Shown: positions 18,622 through 28,465, counted from the stretch's first letter. The stretch is DNA of 64,000 nt from Ectobacillus polymachus (GCF_048159605.1 NZ_JBLREB010000002.1:1-64000); one strand, 5' to 3'. Numbers and translations are program-made. The notes: generated by a model not told the origin, from the letters alone.

Positions 18622-19209
18622 ACGGTAAGAAATCATTCGATCCGTTTGATGGATACTTGTAGCAATGACATGTGCCATTTTCATAACTAAATGCAATCTT
18701 GTATTTTGGAGAACGAAAAACTCCATAAATCCATTTGTGTTAACAATGCCGTGTATATGCATATTTCCAATTGATGGAAGGTTCTTGTTCATTGCAGCAC
18801 CCGGTTTACATGGACCTTTTCCTATCATAATGCTTCCAACGTGTTGTGTTTTGCCTAAACATGCATCAATAGCAATGATATAGGGATTTGTATATCTTTC
18901 TGAAATACTCGTTATCGTTTCTTCTAAGTTTAAAGCATGCACGGGTTTTTCTAATGTTCCATACAAATGAAAATTTTCCATTTTTCTTTCTTCTAGCTTA
19001 GAACCCACTAATGGACCTAAAGAATCACCAGTAGAACGGTCACTTCCAATACATATTAAAACAATCGGTGCTATTACATCTGAAGGTACGAATCCATCTA
19101 ATGTTTTACTCAATTGATTACATACATCATGTTCATCATAAAATAATGAAAAGGACTGTTTATCAAGAAACGGAAATGGTAAACGAAATGATCCTGCGCT
19201 CACGAACAT
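18589..19209 (-). CDS. yyaC: Sporulation-associated protein YyaC (Gpr-like fold)
   Basis: The 206-residue protein is of the YyaC family, related to the germination protease Gpr. It shows VLICIGSDRSTGDSLGPLVG (about 70-90), AIDACLGKTQHVGSI (near 125) and GNMHIHGIVN (near 155). The family is limited to spore formers. It is the only leftward gene in this stretch, as in B. subtilis. ATG at 19209 is used; the ribosome-binding site is weak. Confidence 0.9.
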   Translation of the reverse strand: MFVSAGSFRLPFPFLDKQSFSLFYDEHDVCNQLSKTLDGFVPSDVIAPIVLICIGSDRSTGDSLGPLVGSKLEERKMENFHLYGTLEKPVHALNLEETITSISERYTNPYIIAIDACLGKTQHVGSIMIGKGPCKPGAAMNKNLPSIGNMHIHGIVNTNGFMEFFVLQNTRLHLVMKMAHVIATSIHQTDRMISYRKKTKEMIHKE

Positions 19210-19372
19210 CCATCCTTTTATAGAATAGTAACATTATATCGGGATTTCCGTCTTTTTATACTCGATAAGGCAATGAAAAATATAAAACTGTAATTATTTT
19301 TTACAGATGTAATGAAAATTTCTGTTACAATTATAAAATGAAATGCTCAAAAACTAAGGAGAGGTTACGATA

Positions 19373-20254
19373 ATGAGTTGGTTTAAAACAACGTATGTTC
19401 AGTTGATGAGCTTCCTAGTAGACCCAAAAATATGGATAAATATTTCTATAGGATTAGCGAAGATTATATTTATTCTTGTAGCTGCAAATATCGCAGTGCG
19501 TATTGGAAAAGCGATTATCCGAAATGCCTTTAAAATAAACGCGAAGTCACCTATTTCTTTATCAAAAAGAAGAACGACTACAGTTGCAAGGCTTCTTCAA
19601 AATGTCCTTACGTATGTGGTGTACTTTGTTGTTATTATTATGATATTAGGTGTACTCGGAATTGAAACGAAGGGGCTTTTAGCTGGAGCTGGAGTACTTG
19701 GGTTAGCCATAGGTTTCGGCGCTCAAAACCTCGTACGAGATATAATTACTGGTTTTTTTATTTTGTTAGAGGATCAATTTTCGGTTGGGGATTATGTAAA
19801 GCTAGGTAAATTTGAAGGTGTTGTGCAAGAAATTGGATTGCGAACGGTGAAGGTTAAAAATTGGACCGGTGAGATTCACATTCTTCCAAACGGAAGTATA
19901 AAGGAAGTTACAAATTATTCATTAACGAATAGTATTGCCTTTGTTGATGTTGGTGTTTCGTATGATAGTGATATCAATCATGTAGAGCGTGTAATAGAGG
20001 AATTACTAAAAGAGCTTCCAATGAAGTATGAACAAATGATTAAGCCTCCTGAATTACTTGGCATTCAAAATTTAGGTGCATCTGATGTTGTTCTTCGTGT
20101 TGTTGCGGAGGTCCATCCGATGCAGCATTTTGCTGTTGCAAGAGCACTGCGAAAGGAAATTAAGCTAAGACTTGATGAAGAAGGTATTGAAATTCCGTAT
20201 CCTCACATGATTTTGTACAATCGTGAAGAAGTTGAAAGTCAAAAAGCAAATTGA
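19373..20254 (+). CDS. Small-conductance mechanosensitive channel, MscS family
   Basis: Three N-terminal membrane segments (about 20-110) end in the pore-lining helix GLLAGAGVLGLAIGFGAQNLVRDI. A beta domain (VGDYVKLGKFEGVVQEIGLRTVKV) and an alpha-beta C-terminal domain follow. This is the MscS core architecture, 293 residues. It releases solutes on osmotic downshock. An AAGGAGAGG site precedes the ATG. It almost abuts the following DUF951 gene. Confidence 0.93.
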   Translation: MSWFKTTYVQLMSFLVDPKIWINISIGLAKIIFILVAANIAVRIGKAIIRNAFKINAKSPISLSKRRTTTVARLLQNVLTYVVYFVVIIMILGVLGIETKGLLAGAGVLGLAIGFGAQNLVRDIITGFFILLEDQFSVGDYVKLGKFEGVVQEIGLRTVKVKNWTGEIHILPNGSIKEVTNYSLTNSIAFVDVGVSYDSDINHVERVIEELLKELPMKYEQMIKPPELLGIQNLGASDVVLRVVAEVHPMQHFAVARALRKEIKLRLDEEGIEIPYPHMILYNREEVESQKAN

Positions 20255-20274
20255 CTGTAAGAGGTGAATTTTGT

Positions 20275-20478
20275 ATGGTAGAAAAGGAATTTGGGTTAAA
20301 TGACGTAGTAGAAATGAAAAAAGCACATCCATGTGGTACGAATCGTTGGAAAGTCATTCGTATGGGAATGGATATTCGAATTAAGTGCGAAGGATGCGGA
20401 CATTCTGTACTCATTCCGCGACGAGATTTTGCAAGAAAAATGAAGAAGGTATTAGTGAAAGGTGAAAGCCAAGATTAA
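20275..20478 (+). CDS. yyzM: DUF951 zinc-ribbon-like protein (YyzM)
   Basis: A 67-residue basic protein with HPCGTNRWKV and IKCEGCGHSVLIPR, giving a Cys pair (CEGC) and an upstream Cys. It matches DUF951, usually found between the mscS-type gene and ychF. The ATG at 20275 follows an AGAGGTG site; upstream in-frame codons overlap mscS. Function unknown. The next 200 bp before ychF show no gene. Confidence 0.9.
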   Translation: MVEKEFGLNDVVEMKKAHPCGTNRWKVIRMGMDIRIKCEGCGHSVLIPRRDFARKMKKVLVKGESQD

Positions 20479-20680
20479 GCACCGCCATAGGGTTTACCAA
20501 TGCTGGTTTGGCTTGTCAATTAGTAACGAACTATCTATAATGATGAAAGATTACAAATACGTATAGCTTTTCCAAACGAAGGATGGCGGATCCTGAATAA
20601 GTCTTTTTATGAATAGGCATCATCTATTATTTGTAAAGATGCATCGTGTTAGGGAAGCTTTCATTTAGGAGTGAATAAGG

Positions 20681-21781
20681 ATGGGATTAACAGCTGGTAT
20701 CGTTGGTTTACCAAATGTCGGAAAATCAACGCTGTTTAACGCAATAACACAAGCTGGTGCGGAATCTGCGAACTATCCGTTCTGTACCATAGATCCGAAC
20801 GTAGGTATTGTTGAAGTTCCAGACTCACGGTTAAATAAATTAACGGAACTCGTACTACCGAAGAAGACAGTACCGACCGTTTTTGAATTTACTGATATTG
20901 CTGGAATTGTAAAAGGGGCTAGCAAAGGCGAAGGTCTTGGGAATAAATTTTTAGCACATATTCGTCAAGTAGACGCAATTTGCCAAGTTGTTCGCTGCTT
21001 TGAAGATGAAAATATTACGCATGTTTCTGGTAAAGTAGATCCTGTTTCGGATATAGAAACGATAAACCTTGAGTTAGTTTTGGCCGACTATGAAACCATT
21101 GAAAAGCGTATTGAACGAGTTGGAAAACTTGCTAAGCAAAAAGATAAAGAAGCTGTTATAGAATATAGCATTCTAGAACGATTAAAGGATGCATTTGAAC
21201 AAAATCAACCAGCACGTACTGTAGAATTTACAGCTGAAGAGATGAAGCTTGTTAAAACTCTGCACCTTCTTACTATTAAACCAATGCTATATGTTGCAAA
21301 TGTAAGTGAAGATGATGTGATGGATCCTTCTGATAATGAGTATGTAAAGAGAGTAAGAGAGTTTGCTGCTGCAGATAACGCTGAAGTTATTGTCGTGTGT
21401 GCGAAGGTTGAAGCAGAAATTTCTGAGCTAGAAGACGATGAAAAGAAAATGTTCTTGCAGGAGCTAGGCATTGAGGAGTCTGGATTGGATCAACTTATTC
21501 GCGCCACTTATCATCTTCTTGGTCTTGCTACTTATTTCACAGCAGGTGTTCAAGAGGTTCGTGCATGGACCTTTAAAAAAGGAATGAAAGCACCTCAATG
21601 TGCAGGCGTCATTCATACTGATTTTGAGCGAGGCTTTATTCGAGCAGAAACAGTTTCGTACGAAGATTTAGTTCAACATGGTTCCATGAATGCAGCTAGA
21701 GAAGCTGGACGTGTTCGACTTGAAGGAAAAGACTATGTTGTACAAGATGGAGATGTTATGCATTTCCGATTTAATGTGTAA
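20681..21781 (+). CDS. ychF: Ribosome-associated GTPase/ATPase YchF
   Basis: Obg-family P-loop protein that binds ribosomes and prefers ATP. The G1 motif GLPNVGKSTLFNAIT is at the N-terminus, with G3 DIAGIVKGASKGEGLG. A coiled-coil insertion follows and a C-terminal TGS domain ends GDVMHFRFNV. 366 residues is the family length. A monocistronic layout is likely. AT-rich DNA follows to the rpsF operon. Confidence 0.96.
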   Translation: MGLTAGIVGLPNVGKSTLFNAITQAGAESANYPFCTIDPNVGIVEVPDSRLNKLTELVLPKKTVPTVFEFTDIAGIVKGASKGEGLGNKFLAHIRQVDAICQVVRCFEDENITHVSGKVDPVSDIETINLELVLADYETIEKRIERVGKLAKQKDKEAVIEYSILERLKDAFEQNQPARTVEFTAEEMKLVKTLHLLTIKPMLYVANVSEDDVMDPSDNEYVKRVREFAAADNAEVIVVCAKVEAEISELEDDEKKMFLQELGIEESGLDQLIRATYHLLGLATYFTAGVQEVRAWTFKKGMKAPQCAGVIHTDFERGFIRAETVSYEDLVQHGSMNAAREAGRVRLEGKDYVVQDGDVMHFRFNV

Positions 21782-22011
21782 GGATTTAAATATAAAGGCT
21801 TACCTTTACTTTATAGAGAGTAAAACACGAGCACTTTACTTATATAAAAATACATTTTTACACCTTGGGAATGGCATAAAATTATATGTATTATCGCAAA
21901 ATGATGTAATAGAAGAGAGATTTTCTTCTTTTGCGTCATTTTCTTTTTCATATTAGAATAAAGTTGCTTCCAATACATGACTATGCTATAATTTAAACTC
22001 GTGAGTAATTG

Positions 22012-22060
22012 ATAAATTGCTCCTTGCCCATAATTGGGCCGTTTAGTCCAAAAGGAGGTG
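22012..22060 (+). promoter_or_regulatory. Candidate S6:S18-binding leader of rpsF
   Basis: Just upstream of the rpsF ribosome-binding site is CCCATAATTGGG (a short stem) followed at once by CCG. Leaders of rpsF operons in many bacteria carry a stem with an exposed CCG that mimics the S6:S18 site on 16S rRNA and gives autoregulation. The fold was judged by eye only. Confidence 0.5.
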
Positions 22061-22066
22061 ACTGTG

Positions 22067-22354
22067 ATGAAAAAGTATGAAGTTATGTATATCATCCGTC
22101 CAAACATTGAAGAAGAAGCGAAGAAAGCATTAGTTGAACGTTTCTCTAACGTGTTAACTGACAATGGTGCGGAAATTACGAACGTTAAGGAATGGGGTAA
22201 GCGCCGCTTAGCTTATGAAATTAACGACTTCCATGATGGTTTCTACATGATTTTAACTATCAATTCTTCTGCAGCTGCAGTTCAAGAATTTGATCGTTTA
22301 GCTAAGATCAGTGAAGATATCATTCGTCATATTGTTGTAAAAGAAGAAGAATAA
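22067..22354 (+). CDS. rpsF: 30S ribosomal protein S6
   Basis: 95 residues opening MKKYEVMYIIRPNIEEE, with GKRRLAYEINDFHDGFY, the S6 signature. The ATG at 22067 follows a perfect AAAAGGAGGTGA site; upstream codons in frame belong to the leader. It begins the rpsF-ssb-rpsR operon. Confidence 0.97.
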   Translation: MKKYEVMYIIRPNIEEEAKKALVERFSNVLTDNGAEITNVKEWGKRRLAYEINDFHDGFYMILTINSSAAAVQEFDRLAKISEDIIRHIVVKEEE

Positions 22355-22385
22355 GATTAATGAATATATAAGGGGAGTGGTTCGG

Positions 22386-22889
22386 TTGTTGAATCGCGTT
22401 ATACTCGTTGGACGCTTAACAAAAGATCCAGACTTACGATACACACCAAATGGCATCGCAGTAGCTACTTTCACATTAGCAGTGAATCGGACATTTTCGA
22501 ATCAGCAAGGCGAACGCACAGCTGATTTTATTAACTGTGTAGTATGGCGTAAGCAAGCTGAGAATGTGGCAAATTTTTTGAAAAAAGGTAGTCTTGCTGG
22601 TGTAGATGGACGTCTTCAAACTCGTAATTATGATGGACAAGATGGTAAACGTGTATATGTAACAGAAGTGGTTGCTGACAACGTTCAATTCTTGGATACT
22701 AAGTCTAGCAGTGAACAACGCGGATCGTATAATTCTCAACCTGCTGGTTCCGGCTTTGGAAACCAAGGACCACAAAATAACCCATTTGGATCTTCCAATA
22801 ATTCTCAACCGGGAATTACTAAAAATGATGATCCATTTGCAAATGCAGGTCATCCAATCGATATTTCGGATGATGACCTACCATTTTAA
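22386..22889 (+). CDS. ssb: Single-stranded DNA-binding protein
   Basis: An OB-fold (LNRVILVGRLTKDPDLRYTPNG, then GQDGKRVYVTEVVAD) is followed by a Gly/Gln/Asn/Ser-rich linker and the acidic tip DISDDDLPF, which recruits replication and repair partners. The start is TTG at 22386: AGGGGAG lies 9 bases before it and the protein then begins MLNRV as in B. subtilis. A GTG at 22377 overlaps that site and is unlikely. 167 residues. Confidence 0.96.
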   Translation: MLNRVILVGRLTKDPDLRYTPNGIAVATFTLAVNRTFSNQQGERTADFINCVVWRKQAENVANFLKKGSLAGVDGRLQTRNYDGQDGKRVYVTEVVADNVQFLDTKSSSEQRGSYNSQPAGSGFGNQGPQNNPFGSSNNSQPGITKNDDPFANAGHPIDISDDDLPF

Positions 22890-22914
22890 TTAATAAAAAT
22901 AGAATGGAGGGAAT

Positions 22915-23154
22915 ATGATGGCTCCTGGACGTAAAGGTGGTCGCGCTAAACGTCGTAAAGTTTGTTACTTTACTTCAAATGGTATCACACACATTGACTT
23001 TAAAGATGTAGAACTTCTTAAACGCTTCGTTTCTGAACGCGGTAAGATTTTACCTCGTCGTGTAACTGGTACTAGCGCAAAATACCAACGCAAACTTACA
23101 ATTGCAATCAAACGTGCTCGTCAAATGGCATTGCTTCCATATGTTGCTGAATAA
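22915..23154 (+). CDS. rpsR: 30S ribosomal protein S18
   Basis: 79 residues, basic, with KVCYFTSNGITHIDFKDVELLKRF and KILPRRVTGTSAKYQRKL, the S18 core. It partners with S6 in the platform of the small subunit. Two ATGs in tandem (22915 and 22918) are possible starts after GGAGGG. It is closed by a strong hairpin. Confidence 0.97.
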   Translation: MMAPGRKGGRAKRRKVCYFTSNGITHIDFKDVELLKRFVSERGKILPRRVTGTSAKYQRKLTIAIKRARQMALLPYVAE

Positions 23155-23162
23155 GCACTGTG

Positions 23163-23200
23163 AAAATGCACAGTAGGGAATTATCTCTACTGTGCATTTT
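23163..23200 (+). terminator. Terminator of the rpsF-ssb-rpsR operon
   Basis: AAAATGCACAGTAG pairs perfectly with CTACTGTGCATTTT around a 10-base loop. Confidence 0.85.
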
Positions 23201-23296
23201 ACTATGCACAGTATTTTTTAGTACCATAGAAACATGCAGATGTCATATTTTGAGAGCCGTATAAAAGAGCAAAAGATGGAAAGATGAGGATATATA

Positions 23297-24229
23297 ATGA
23301 AAAATATTAGGTGGATTACCGAGGGCGCAGTTTTACTTGCAGTGTATGTTGTTTTATTTCTTGCAACACTATATTTGCCAATTGTGGGTATTATTCTTCC
23401 GTTTACATTACCTATTCCTTTTCTCATTTTTGCAATGAGACATGACTGGAAATATTCGTTGATTCTGTTGTTTGCTGCTTCGCTTGTTTCCATGTTAGTA
23501 AGCTCTCCGCTTACGATTTCAACAGCCATTATGTTTGGTACAACGGGAATTGTACTTGGTATAATGTATAAGAATAAAAAGAGTGCTTTGCAGCTCTTAG
23601 TGGTAGCAGCCTTGATTTATACTGTTAATTTAGTTGTAATTTATGTCATTAGTGTTACTTTTTTTTCATACAATTTTATTCAACAATCACAGGACCTTGT
23701 GATGCAATCTATTACAGGCTCCGAGAACTTTATGCGATCCACAGGACTTCCTGTCAATGAAGCGCAGCTTACGCAAATGAAGCAGCTACCGAAAATCATT
23801 GGATATGCATTTCCATCGTTAGTCATTATGGGATCGTTTATGATGTCATGGTTTACGCTTCTCATTGCTGCACCTATTTTAAAACGTTTACGCTTTGAAG
23901 TTCAGCCATGGCCACCGTTTCGAGATTTACAGCTTCCAAGAAGCGTATTATTTTACTATGTAATTTTTCTAATTTTAGCTATGTTTATGAATGTCCAAGA
24001 AGGCTCCTATTTATATACTGCAATTCTTAACTTAAATCTTATTTTACCCTTATTAATGGCAATACAAGGATTCTCTTTTCTGTTTTTCTATAGTTATAAA
24101 AAAGAATATCCAAAATTTATACCAATTGTCATCGTTATCTTTTCATTCTTCATTCCATTCTTATTTTCTCTTGTAAGTTTCTTAGGTATAATTGATTTAG
24201 GTTTTTCTTTGCGAAGTCGATTAAAATAA
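23297..24229 (+). CDS. yybS: DUF2232 membrane protein YybS
   Basis: 310 residues with about eight hydrophobic segments over the whole length, matching DUF2232/YybS, which lies between rpsR and gdpP throughout bacilli. The family resembles S-components of ECF transporters in topology, but no substrate is known. The start ATG at 23297 follows a weak AGATGAGGA site. Confidence 0.9.
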   Translation: MKNIRWITEGAVLLAVYVVLFLATLYLPIVGIILPFTLPIPFLIFAMRHDWKYSLILLFAASLVSMLVSSPLTISTAIMFGTTGIVLGIMYKNKKSALQLLVVAALIYTVNLVVIYVISVTFFSYNFIQQSQDLVMQSITGSENFMRSTGLPVNEAQLTQMKQLPKIIGYAFPSLVIMGSFMMSWFTLLIAAPILKRLRFEVQPWPPFRDLQLPRSVLFYYVIFLILAMFMNVQEGSYLYTAILNLNLILPLLMAIQGFSFLFFYSYKKEYPKFIPIVIVIFSFFIPFLFSLVSFLGIIDLGFSLRSRLK

Positions 24230-24358
24230 GTGTATTGTAACTCTGTTCACTGGTTATTCCAGGTTAATCTTTTGCATCGGCCTTAATGATAGTTGTTAGG
24301 ATTTGAATTATAGAAGGAAGCTTCAGCTTGGGGCAAGTATCTTATAGGAGTTGAACGT

Positions 24359-26332
24359 ATGCCAGAGTTTTATAAGAAACAGAAGTTTCTGTATCCTATT
24401 TATTCGTTAGCGTTCTTAGCTCTCGTTACCATTGCAGTACTTACGTATCATGACTGGATAGTCGGGATTCTGGCTCTTGTTATTTTTTGTTTCGTCATCT
24501 TTTTTTTAATTAAGTTCGAATTGCTTTTTCGTAAAAATTTAAAGCAGTATACAACTAGCATGATATCGAGAGTAAGAAAAGTAAATGATGAGGCATTAAA
24601 TCAAATGCCAATTGGTATTTTGCTTTATAACAGAGAATTTGTCATAGATTGGGCAAATCCGTATCTGTCTTCATGTTTTGGCTACCAACCCCTTGTTGGG
24701 TGGCATTTATATGATTTATCAGAACCGCTTCTGCTTTGTGTGAAAGGAGAAACGGACGAAGATATCATTAACTTGAATAAACGGAAGTATCGTATTTTTG
24801 TTCGTCGTGAAGAAAAACTCGTTTATTTTTTTGATGTGACGGAACAAACACAAATAGAGAAGATGTACGAAGACCAAAGAACGGTTTTAGCTGTTATTCT
24901 ACTTGATAATTATGACGAAGTTACACAGGGGCTAGACGATCAAGTTCGTATTTCTATTACGAGTCGTGTAACATCTCTATTAAATGAGTGGGCGTTAAAA
25001 TATGGTATGTATTTAAAGCGTGTTTCTTCGGAACGGTACTTTGCGGTGTTAAACGAAAGTATTCTTTCGCAACTCGAGAAAAGTAAATTCGATATTTTAG
25101 ATCAAGTTAGAGAGGAAACATCCAAGAGACATGTGCCACTTACACTAAGCATTGGGTTAGGATCAGGGGCCACGCTTCTTCCTGAGTTAGGAAGTATTGC
25201 ACAATCTGGGCTGGATTTAGCACTAGGAAGAGGCGGAGACCAGGTAGCTATTAAGCAGGCTGTAGGTAAAGTCAAATTCTATGGCGGCAAAACGAATCCA
25301 GTTGAAAAACGTACGAGGGTGAGAGCACGAGTCATTTCTCACGCCCTTAAAAATTTAGTGTTAGAAAGCAATAACGTTATTATTATGGGACACAAATTGC
25401 CTGATATGGATGCAATCGGTGCTGCCATCGGCATTTTGAAAATAGCAGAACTTAATGAACGTGACGGTTATATTGTGATAGAAGAAGATGGGCTAGATCA
25501 AGGAGTAAAGCATCTTATTAGTGAAATTAAGAAAAATCCAGATCTATGGTCACGCTTTATTAGTAGAGATAAGGCATTAGAGCTCGCCTCTGAAGAATCA
25601 CTCCTTGTCGTTGTCGATACGCATAAGCCATCTATGGTAATAGAAGGACGTCTGCTTCATACAATTGAAAACGTCGTGGTCATTGATCATCATCGCCGTG
25701 CGGAAGAGTTCATTCAAGATCCAATTCTCGTCTATATGGAGCCCTATGCGTCTTCTACATCGGAGCTCGTAACGGAATTACTTGAATATCAGCCAAATCG
25801 GTTAAAAATGAATATGGTCGAAGCAACAGCCCTTCTTGCTGGTATAATAGTAGATACAAAAAGCTTTACATTTCGAACGGGTGCTCGTACATTTGATGCT
25901 GCCTCGTTTCTTCGTTCACACGGAGCAGATACGATACTCGTACAAGAGTTTTTAAAGGAAGATATGAATCATTACTTGCAGATTGCAAGAACGATTCAGC
26001 ACGCTTATATTTATAAGAAAGGAATCGCCATCACGACGGCAGAGGAAGATGAAATCTATGACCAGGTGCACATTGCACAGGTTGCTGATACGCTTCTCTC
26101 CTTAACGAATGTGGTTGCTTCTTTCGTCATTGCAAGACGAAGTGAACGAATGATTGGAATTAGTGCTCGTTCGCTCGGAAAGATAAACGTGCAAATTATC
26201 ATGGAAAACTTAGGTGGAGGCGGACATTTAACAAATGCTGCTACCCAAATACAAGAGGTCACGATAGCGGATGCCAAGCAAATGGTACAACGCGTCATTG
26301 ACGAGTATTTAGAAGGAGGTACAAATTCATGA
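24359..26332 (+). CDS. gdpP: c-di-AMP phosphodiesterase GdpP
   Basis: Membrane enzyme that hydrolyses c-di-AMP to pApA, setting potassium balance, wall stress and beta-lactam tolerance. Two N-terminal membrane segments (about 12-55), a degenerate PAS (about 85-145), a degenerate GGDEF (about 175-300) and a DHH/DHHA1 domain (GHKLPDMDAIGAAIG near 345, VVIDHHRRAEEF near 442, ENLGGGGHLTNAA near 618) follow in order. 657 residues. Its stop overlaps the rplI start by four bases. Confidence 0.97.
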   Translation: MPEFYKKQKFLYPIYSLAFLALVTIAVLTYHDWIVGILALVIFCFVIFFLIKFELLFRKNLKQYTTSMISRVRKVNDEALNQMPIGILLYNREFVIDWANPYLSSCFGYQPLVGWHLYDLSEPLLLCVKGETDEDIINLNKRKYRIFVRREEKLVYFFDVTEQTQIEKMYEDQRTVLAVILLDNYDEVTQGLDDQVRISITSRVTSLLNEWALKYGMYLKRVSSERYFAVLNESILSQLEKSKFDILDQVREETSKRHVPLTLSIGLGSGATLLPELGSIAQSGLDLALGRGGDQVAIKQAVGKVKFYGGKTNPVEKRTRVRARVISHALKNLVLESNNVIIMGHKLPDMDAIGAAIGILKIAELNERDGYIVIEEDGLDQGVKHLISEIKKNPDLWSRFISRDKALELASEESLLVVVDTHKPSMVIEGRLLHTIENVVVIDHHRRAEEFIQDPILVYMEPYASSTSELVTELLEYQPNRLKMNMVEATALLAGIIVDTKSFTFRTGARTFDAASFLRSHGADTILVQEFLKEDMNHYLQIARTIQHAYIYKKGIAITTAEEDEIYDQVHIAQVADTLLSLTNVVASFVIARRSERMIGISARSLGKINVQIIMENLGGGGHLTNAATQIQEVTIADAKQMVQRVIDEYLEGGTNS

Positions 26333-26775
26333 AAGTTATTTTTCTAAAGGATGTAAAAGGGAAAGGCAAAAAAGGCGAGGTCAAAAATGTAGCAGACGGC
26401 TACGCACAAAACTTTTTACTTAAACAAGGGTTAGCTACTGAAGCTAGCAATTCAAATATAAACGTTCTGCAAGCACAAAAGCGTAAGGAAGAAAAAGAAG
26501 CAGAGCAAGAATTACAACACAGTCAAGAGTTAAAAGAAAAGATTGAAAGTATCACAGTGGAATTAAAAGCAAAATCAGGCGAAGGCGGCCGTTTATTCGG
26601 TTCTATTTCTAGCAAGCAAATTGCAGAAGAATTACTAAAAGCTTATGGTATAAAAATTGATAAGCGTAAATTAGAAATGGAAGATAGTATTCGTGCATTA
26701 GGACATACGAACATAGTAGTAAAGCTACATCCACAAGTTACAGCAAAGCTAAAAGTTCACGTGGGGGAACAATAA
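26329..26775 (+). CDS. rplI: 50S ribosomal protein L9
   Basis: 148 residues: N-terminal domain MKVIFLKDVKGKGKKGEVKNVADGYAQNFL, a long helix rich in Lys/Glu, and a C-terminal domain. The ATG overlaps the gdpP stop (ATGA), and AGGAGG lies within the gdpP 3' end, so translation is coupled. Confidence 0.97.
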   Translation: MKVIFLKDVKGKGKKGEVKNVADGYAQNFLLKQGLATEASNSNINVLQAQKRKEEKEAEQELQHSQELKEKIESITVELKAKSGEGGRLFGSISSKQIAEELLKAYGIKIDKRKLEMEDSIRALGHTNIVVKLHPQVTAKLKVHVGEQ

Positions 26776-26828
26776 ATATACATCAGCGTAATTACAGTGA
26801 AGTCCATTTGTGAGGGGAGGAAATGAGT

Positions 26829-28178
26829 ATGACTGAAGTATTTGCTGATCGAACTCCTCCGCAAAATATAGAAGCAGAGCAAGCTGTATTAGGAGCCATG
26901 TTTCTCGAACAGGAAGCAGTAACGGTAGCCTTTGAAGTTCTTTCTGCTGAAGATTTTTATCGTGCTGCGCATCAAAAAGTATTTGAAGCGATTCTTACTC
27001 TTTTCGACAAAGGAAAGCCTATTGATCTTGTAACGGTTACTGCCGAATTGGTAGATCAAAATGTATTGGATGAAGTTGGCGGCGTTTCTTATTTAGCTGA
27101 ACTCGCCAATTCCGTTCCAACGGCTGCCAATGTAGAGTATTATGCTCACATTGTAGAAGAGAAGTCTATTTTACGTAGGCTCATTCGAACAGCTACCACA
27201 ATCGCTACTGATGGGTATGCAAGTGAAGATGAAGTAGAGGATTTGTTAAACGAAGCTGAGCGCAAAATATTAGAAGTATCGCAAAAGAAGAACACAAAAG
27301 GCTTTCAAAACATTAGGGATGTTCTCGTTGCTACCTATGATAAAATTGAACTCCTTCATAATCGGCAAGGGGACATAACTGGTATTCCAACTGGTTTTTC
27401 AGAGCTTGATAGAATGACAGCAGGCTTTCAAAAAAATGATTTGATTATTGTAGCAGCCCGTCCATCTGTAGGGAAAACCGCATTTGCACTTAATATTGCA
27501 CAAAATGTAGCAACGAAAACCGACGAAAGCGTGGCTATATTTAGTTTAGAAATGGGAGCAGAGCAGCTCGTTATGCGTATGCTATGTGCGGAAGGAAATA
27601 TTAACGCTCAGCGCTTGCGTACAGGTGATTTAAATGCAGAGGACTGGGGTAAGCTTACGATGGCAATGGGTAGCTTATCGAACGCCGGTATCCACATTGA
27701 TGACACCCCAGGGATTCGAGTGAGTGAGATTCGTGCAAAATGTCGTCGTTTGAAGCAGGAAAGCGGATTAAGCATGATTTTAATAGATTATCTTCAACTC
27801 ATCCAAGGCAGTGGAAAACGGGGAGAGAACCGTCAGCAGGAAGTATCGGATATTTCTCGGTCCCTTAAGGCGCTTGCACGTGAACTGGAAGTCCCAGTCA
27901 TTGCCTTATCACAGCTATCTCGTGGAGTAGAATCAAGACAAGATAAGCGGCCAATGATGTCTGATATTCGTGAATCAGGAAGTATTGAACAAGATGCAGA
28001 TATTGTCGCCTTCTTATATCGTGATGATTATTATGATAAAGAAACCGAGAAAAAAGATATTATAGAAATTATTATAGCAAAACAACGGAATGGCCCTGTT
28101 GGAACAGTTGAACTCGCATTCGTAAAAGAATACAACAAATTCGTAAACTTGGAACGAAGATTAGAACCAACCTCATAA
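26829..28178 (+). CDS. dnaB: Replicative DNA helicase DnaB (DnaC in B. subtilis)
   Basis: Hexameric helicase of the replication fork. The N-terminal DnaG-interaction domain (PPQNIEAEQAVLGAMF) and RecA-like domain (Walker A ARPSVGKTAFALN near 210; SMILIDYLQLIQG; QRNGPVGTVELAF) are complete. ATG 26829 is preferred: GGGGAGG lies 8 bases before it, while the ATG six bases upstream is too close to that site. About 449 residues with no intein. Confidence 0.96.
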   Translation: MTEVFADRTPPQNIEAEQAVLGAMFLEQEAVTVAFEVLSAEDFYRAAHQKVFEAILTLFDKGKPIDLVTVTAELVDQNVLDEVGGVSYLAELANSVPTAANVEYYAHIVEEKSILRRLIRTATTIATDGYASEDEVEDLLNEAERKILEVSQKKNTKGFQNIRDVLVATYDKIELLHNRQGDITGIPTGFSELDRMTAGFQKNDLIIVAARPSVGKTAFALNIAQNVATKTDESVAIFSLEMGAEQLVMRMLCAEGNINAQRLRTGDLNAEDWGKLTMAMGSLSNAGIHIDDTPGIRVSEIRAKCRRLKQESGLSMILIDYLQLIQGSGKRGENRQQEVSDISRSLKALARELEVPVIALSQLSRGVESRQDKRPMMSDIRESGSIEQDADIVAFLYRDDYYDKETEKKDIIEIIIAKQRNGPVGTVELAFVKEYNKFVNLERRLEPTS

Positions 28179-28303
28179 ATATAGTAGGATGGGAAATTTC
28201 TTTTCATAGAAGGCTTTTGCCCTATATAGTTAGAGAGGATTAACCCCGTTGTAAGAGCAAGACGTAAAAATGATTGTCTCGAACAGTTTAAATATCGATT
28301 AAA

Positions 28304-28345
28304 AAGAGGAACATGATGCATACTATTGCAGTGTTCTTTTTTTTT
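28304..28345 (+). terminator. Terminator after dnaB
   Basis: GGAACA...TGCA and TGCA...TGTTCT form a stem followed by a run of ten or more T. The rest of 28179-28507 is the purA control region, with no gene. Confidence 0.75.
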
Positions 28346-28389
28346 TATTACGGTATAGATTACATTGCTTTTTTTTCTAAAATAACTTT

Positions 28390-28465
28390 GTTTACGAACA
28401 AAAAAACAAAACATCAAAATTAATGTTCGTATTTATGTTGACTTCTATTCTTGGTCTGATAAAAT
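28390..28465 (+). promoter_or_regulatory. PurR operator (two PurBoxes) and promoter of purA
   Basis: TTTACGAACAA (about 28391-28401) and the inverted TTAATGTTCGTAT (about 28420-28432; reverse complement contains ATACGAACATTAA) form a pair of PurBoxes of the AWWWCCGAACWWT type about 17 bp apart. A TTGACT (28438-28443) and TAAAAT (28460-28465) promoter follows directly. This predicts PurR repression relieved by PRPP, as in B. subtilis purA. Confidence 0.75.

Noticed and set aside
22476..22853. 125-codon frame antisense to ssb
   Set aside because: Shadow of the repetitive Gly/Gln/Asn linker coding; no ribosome-binding site or family.
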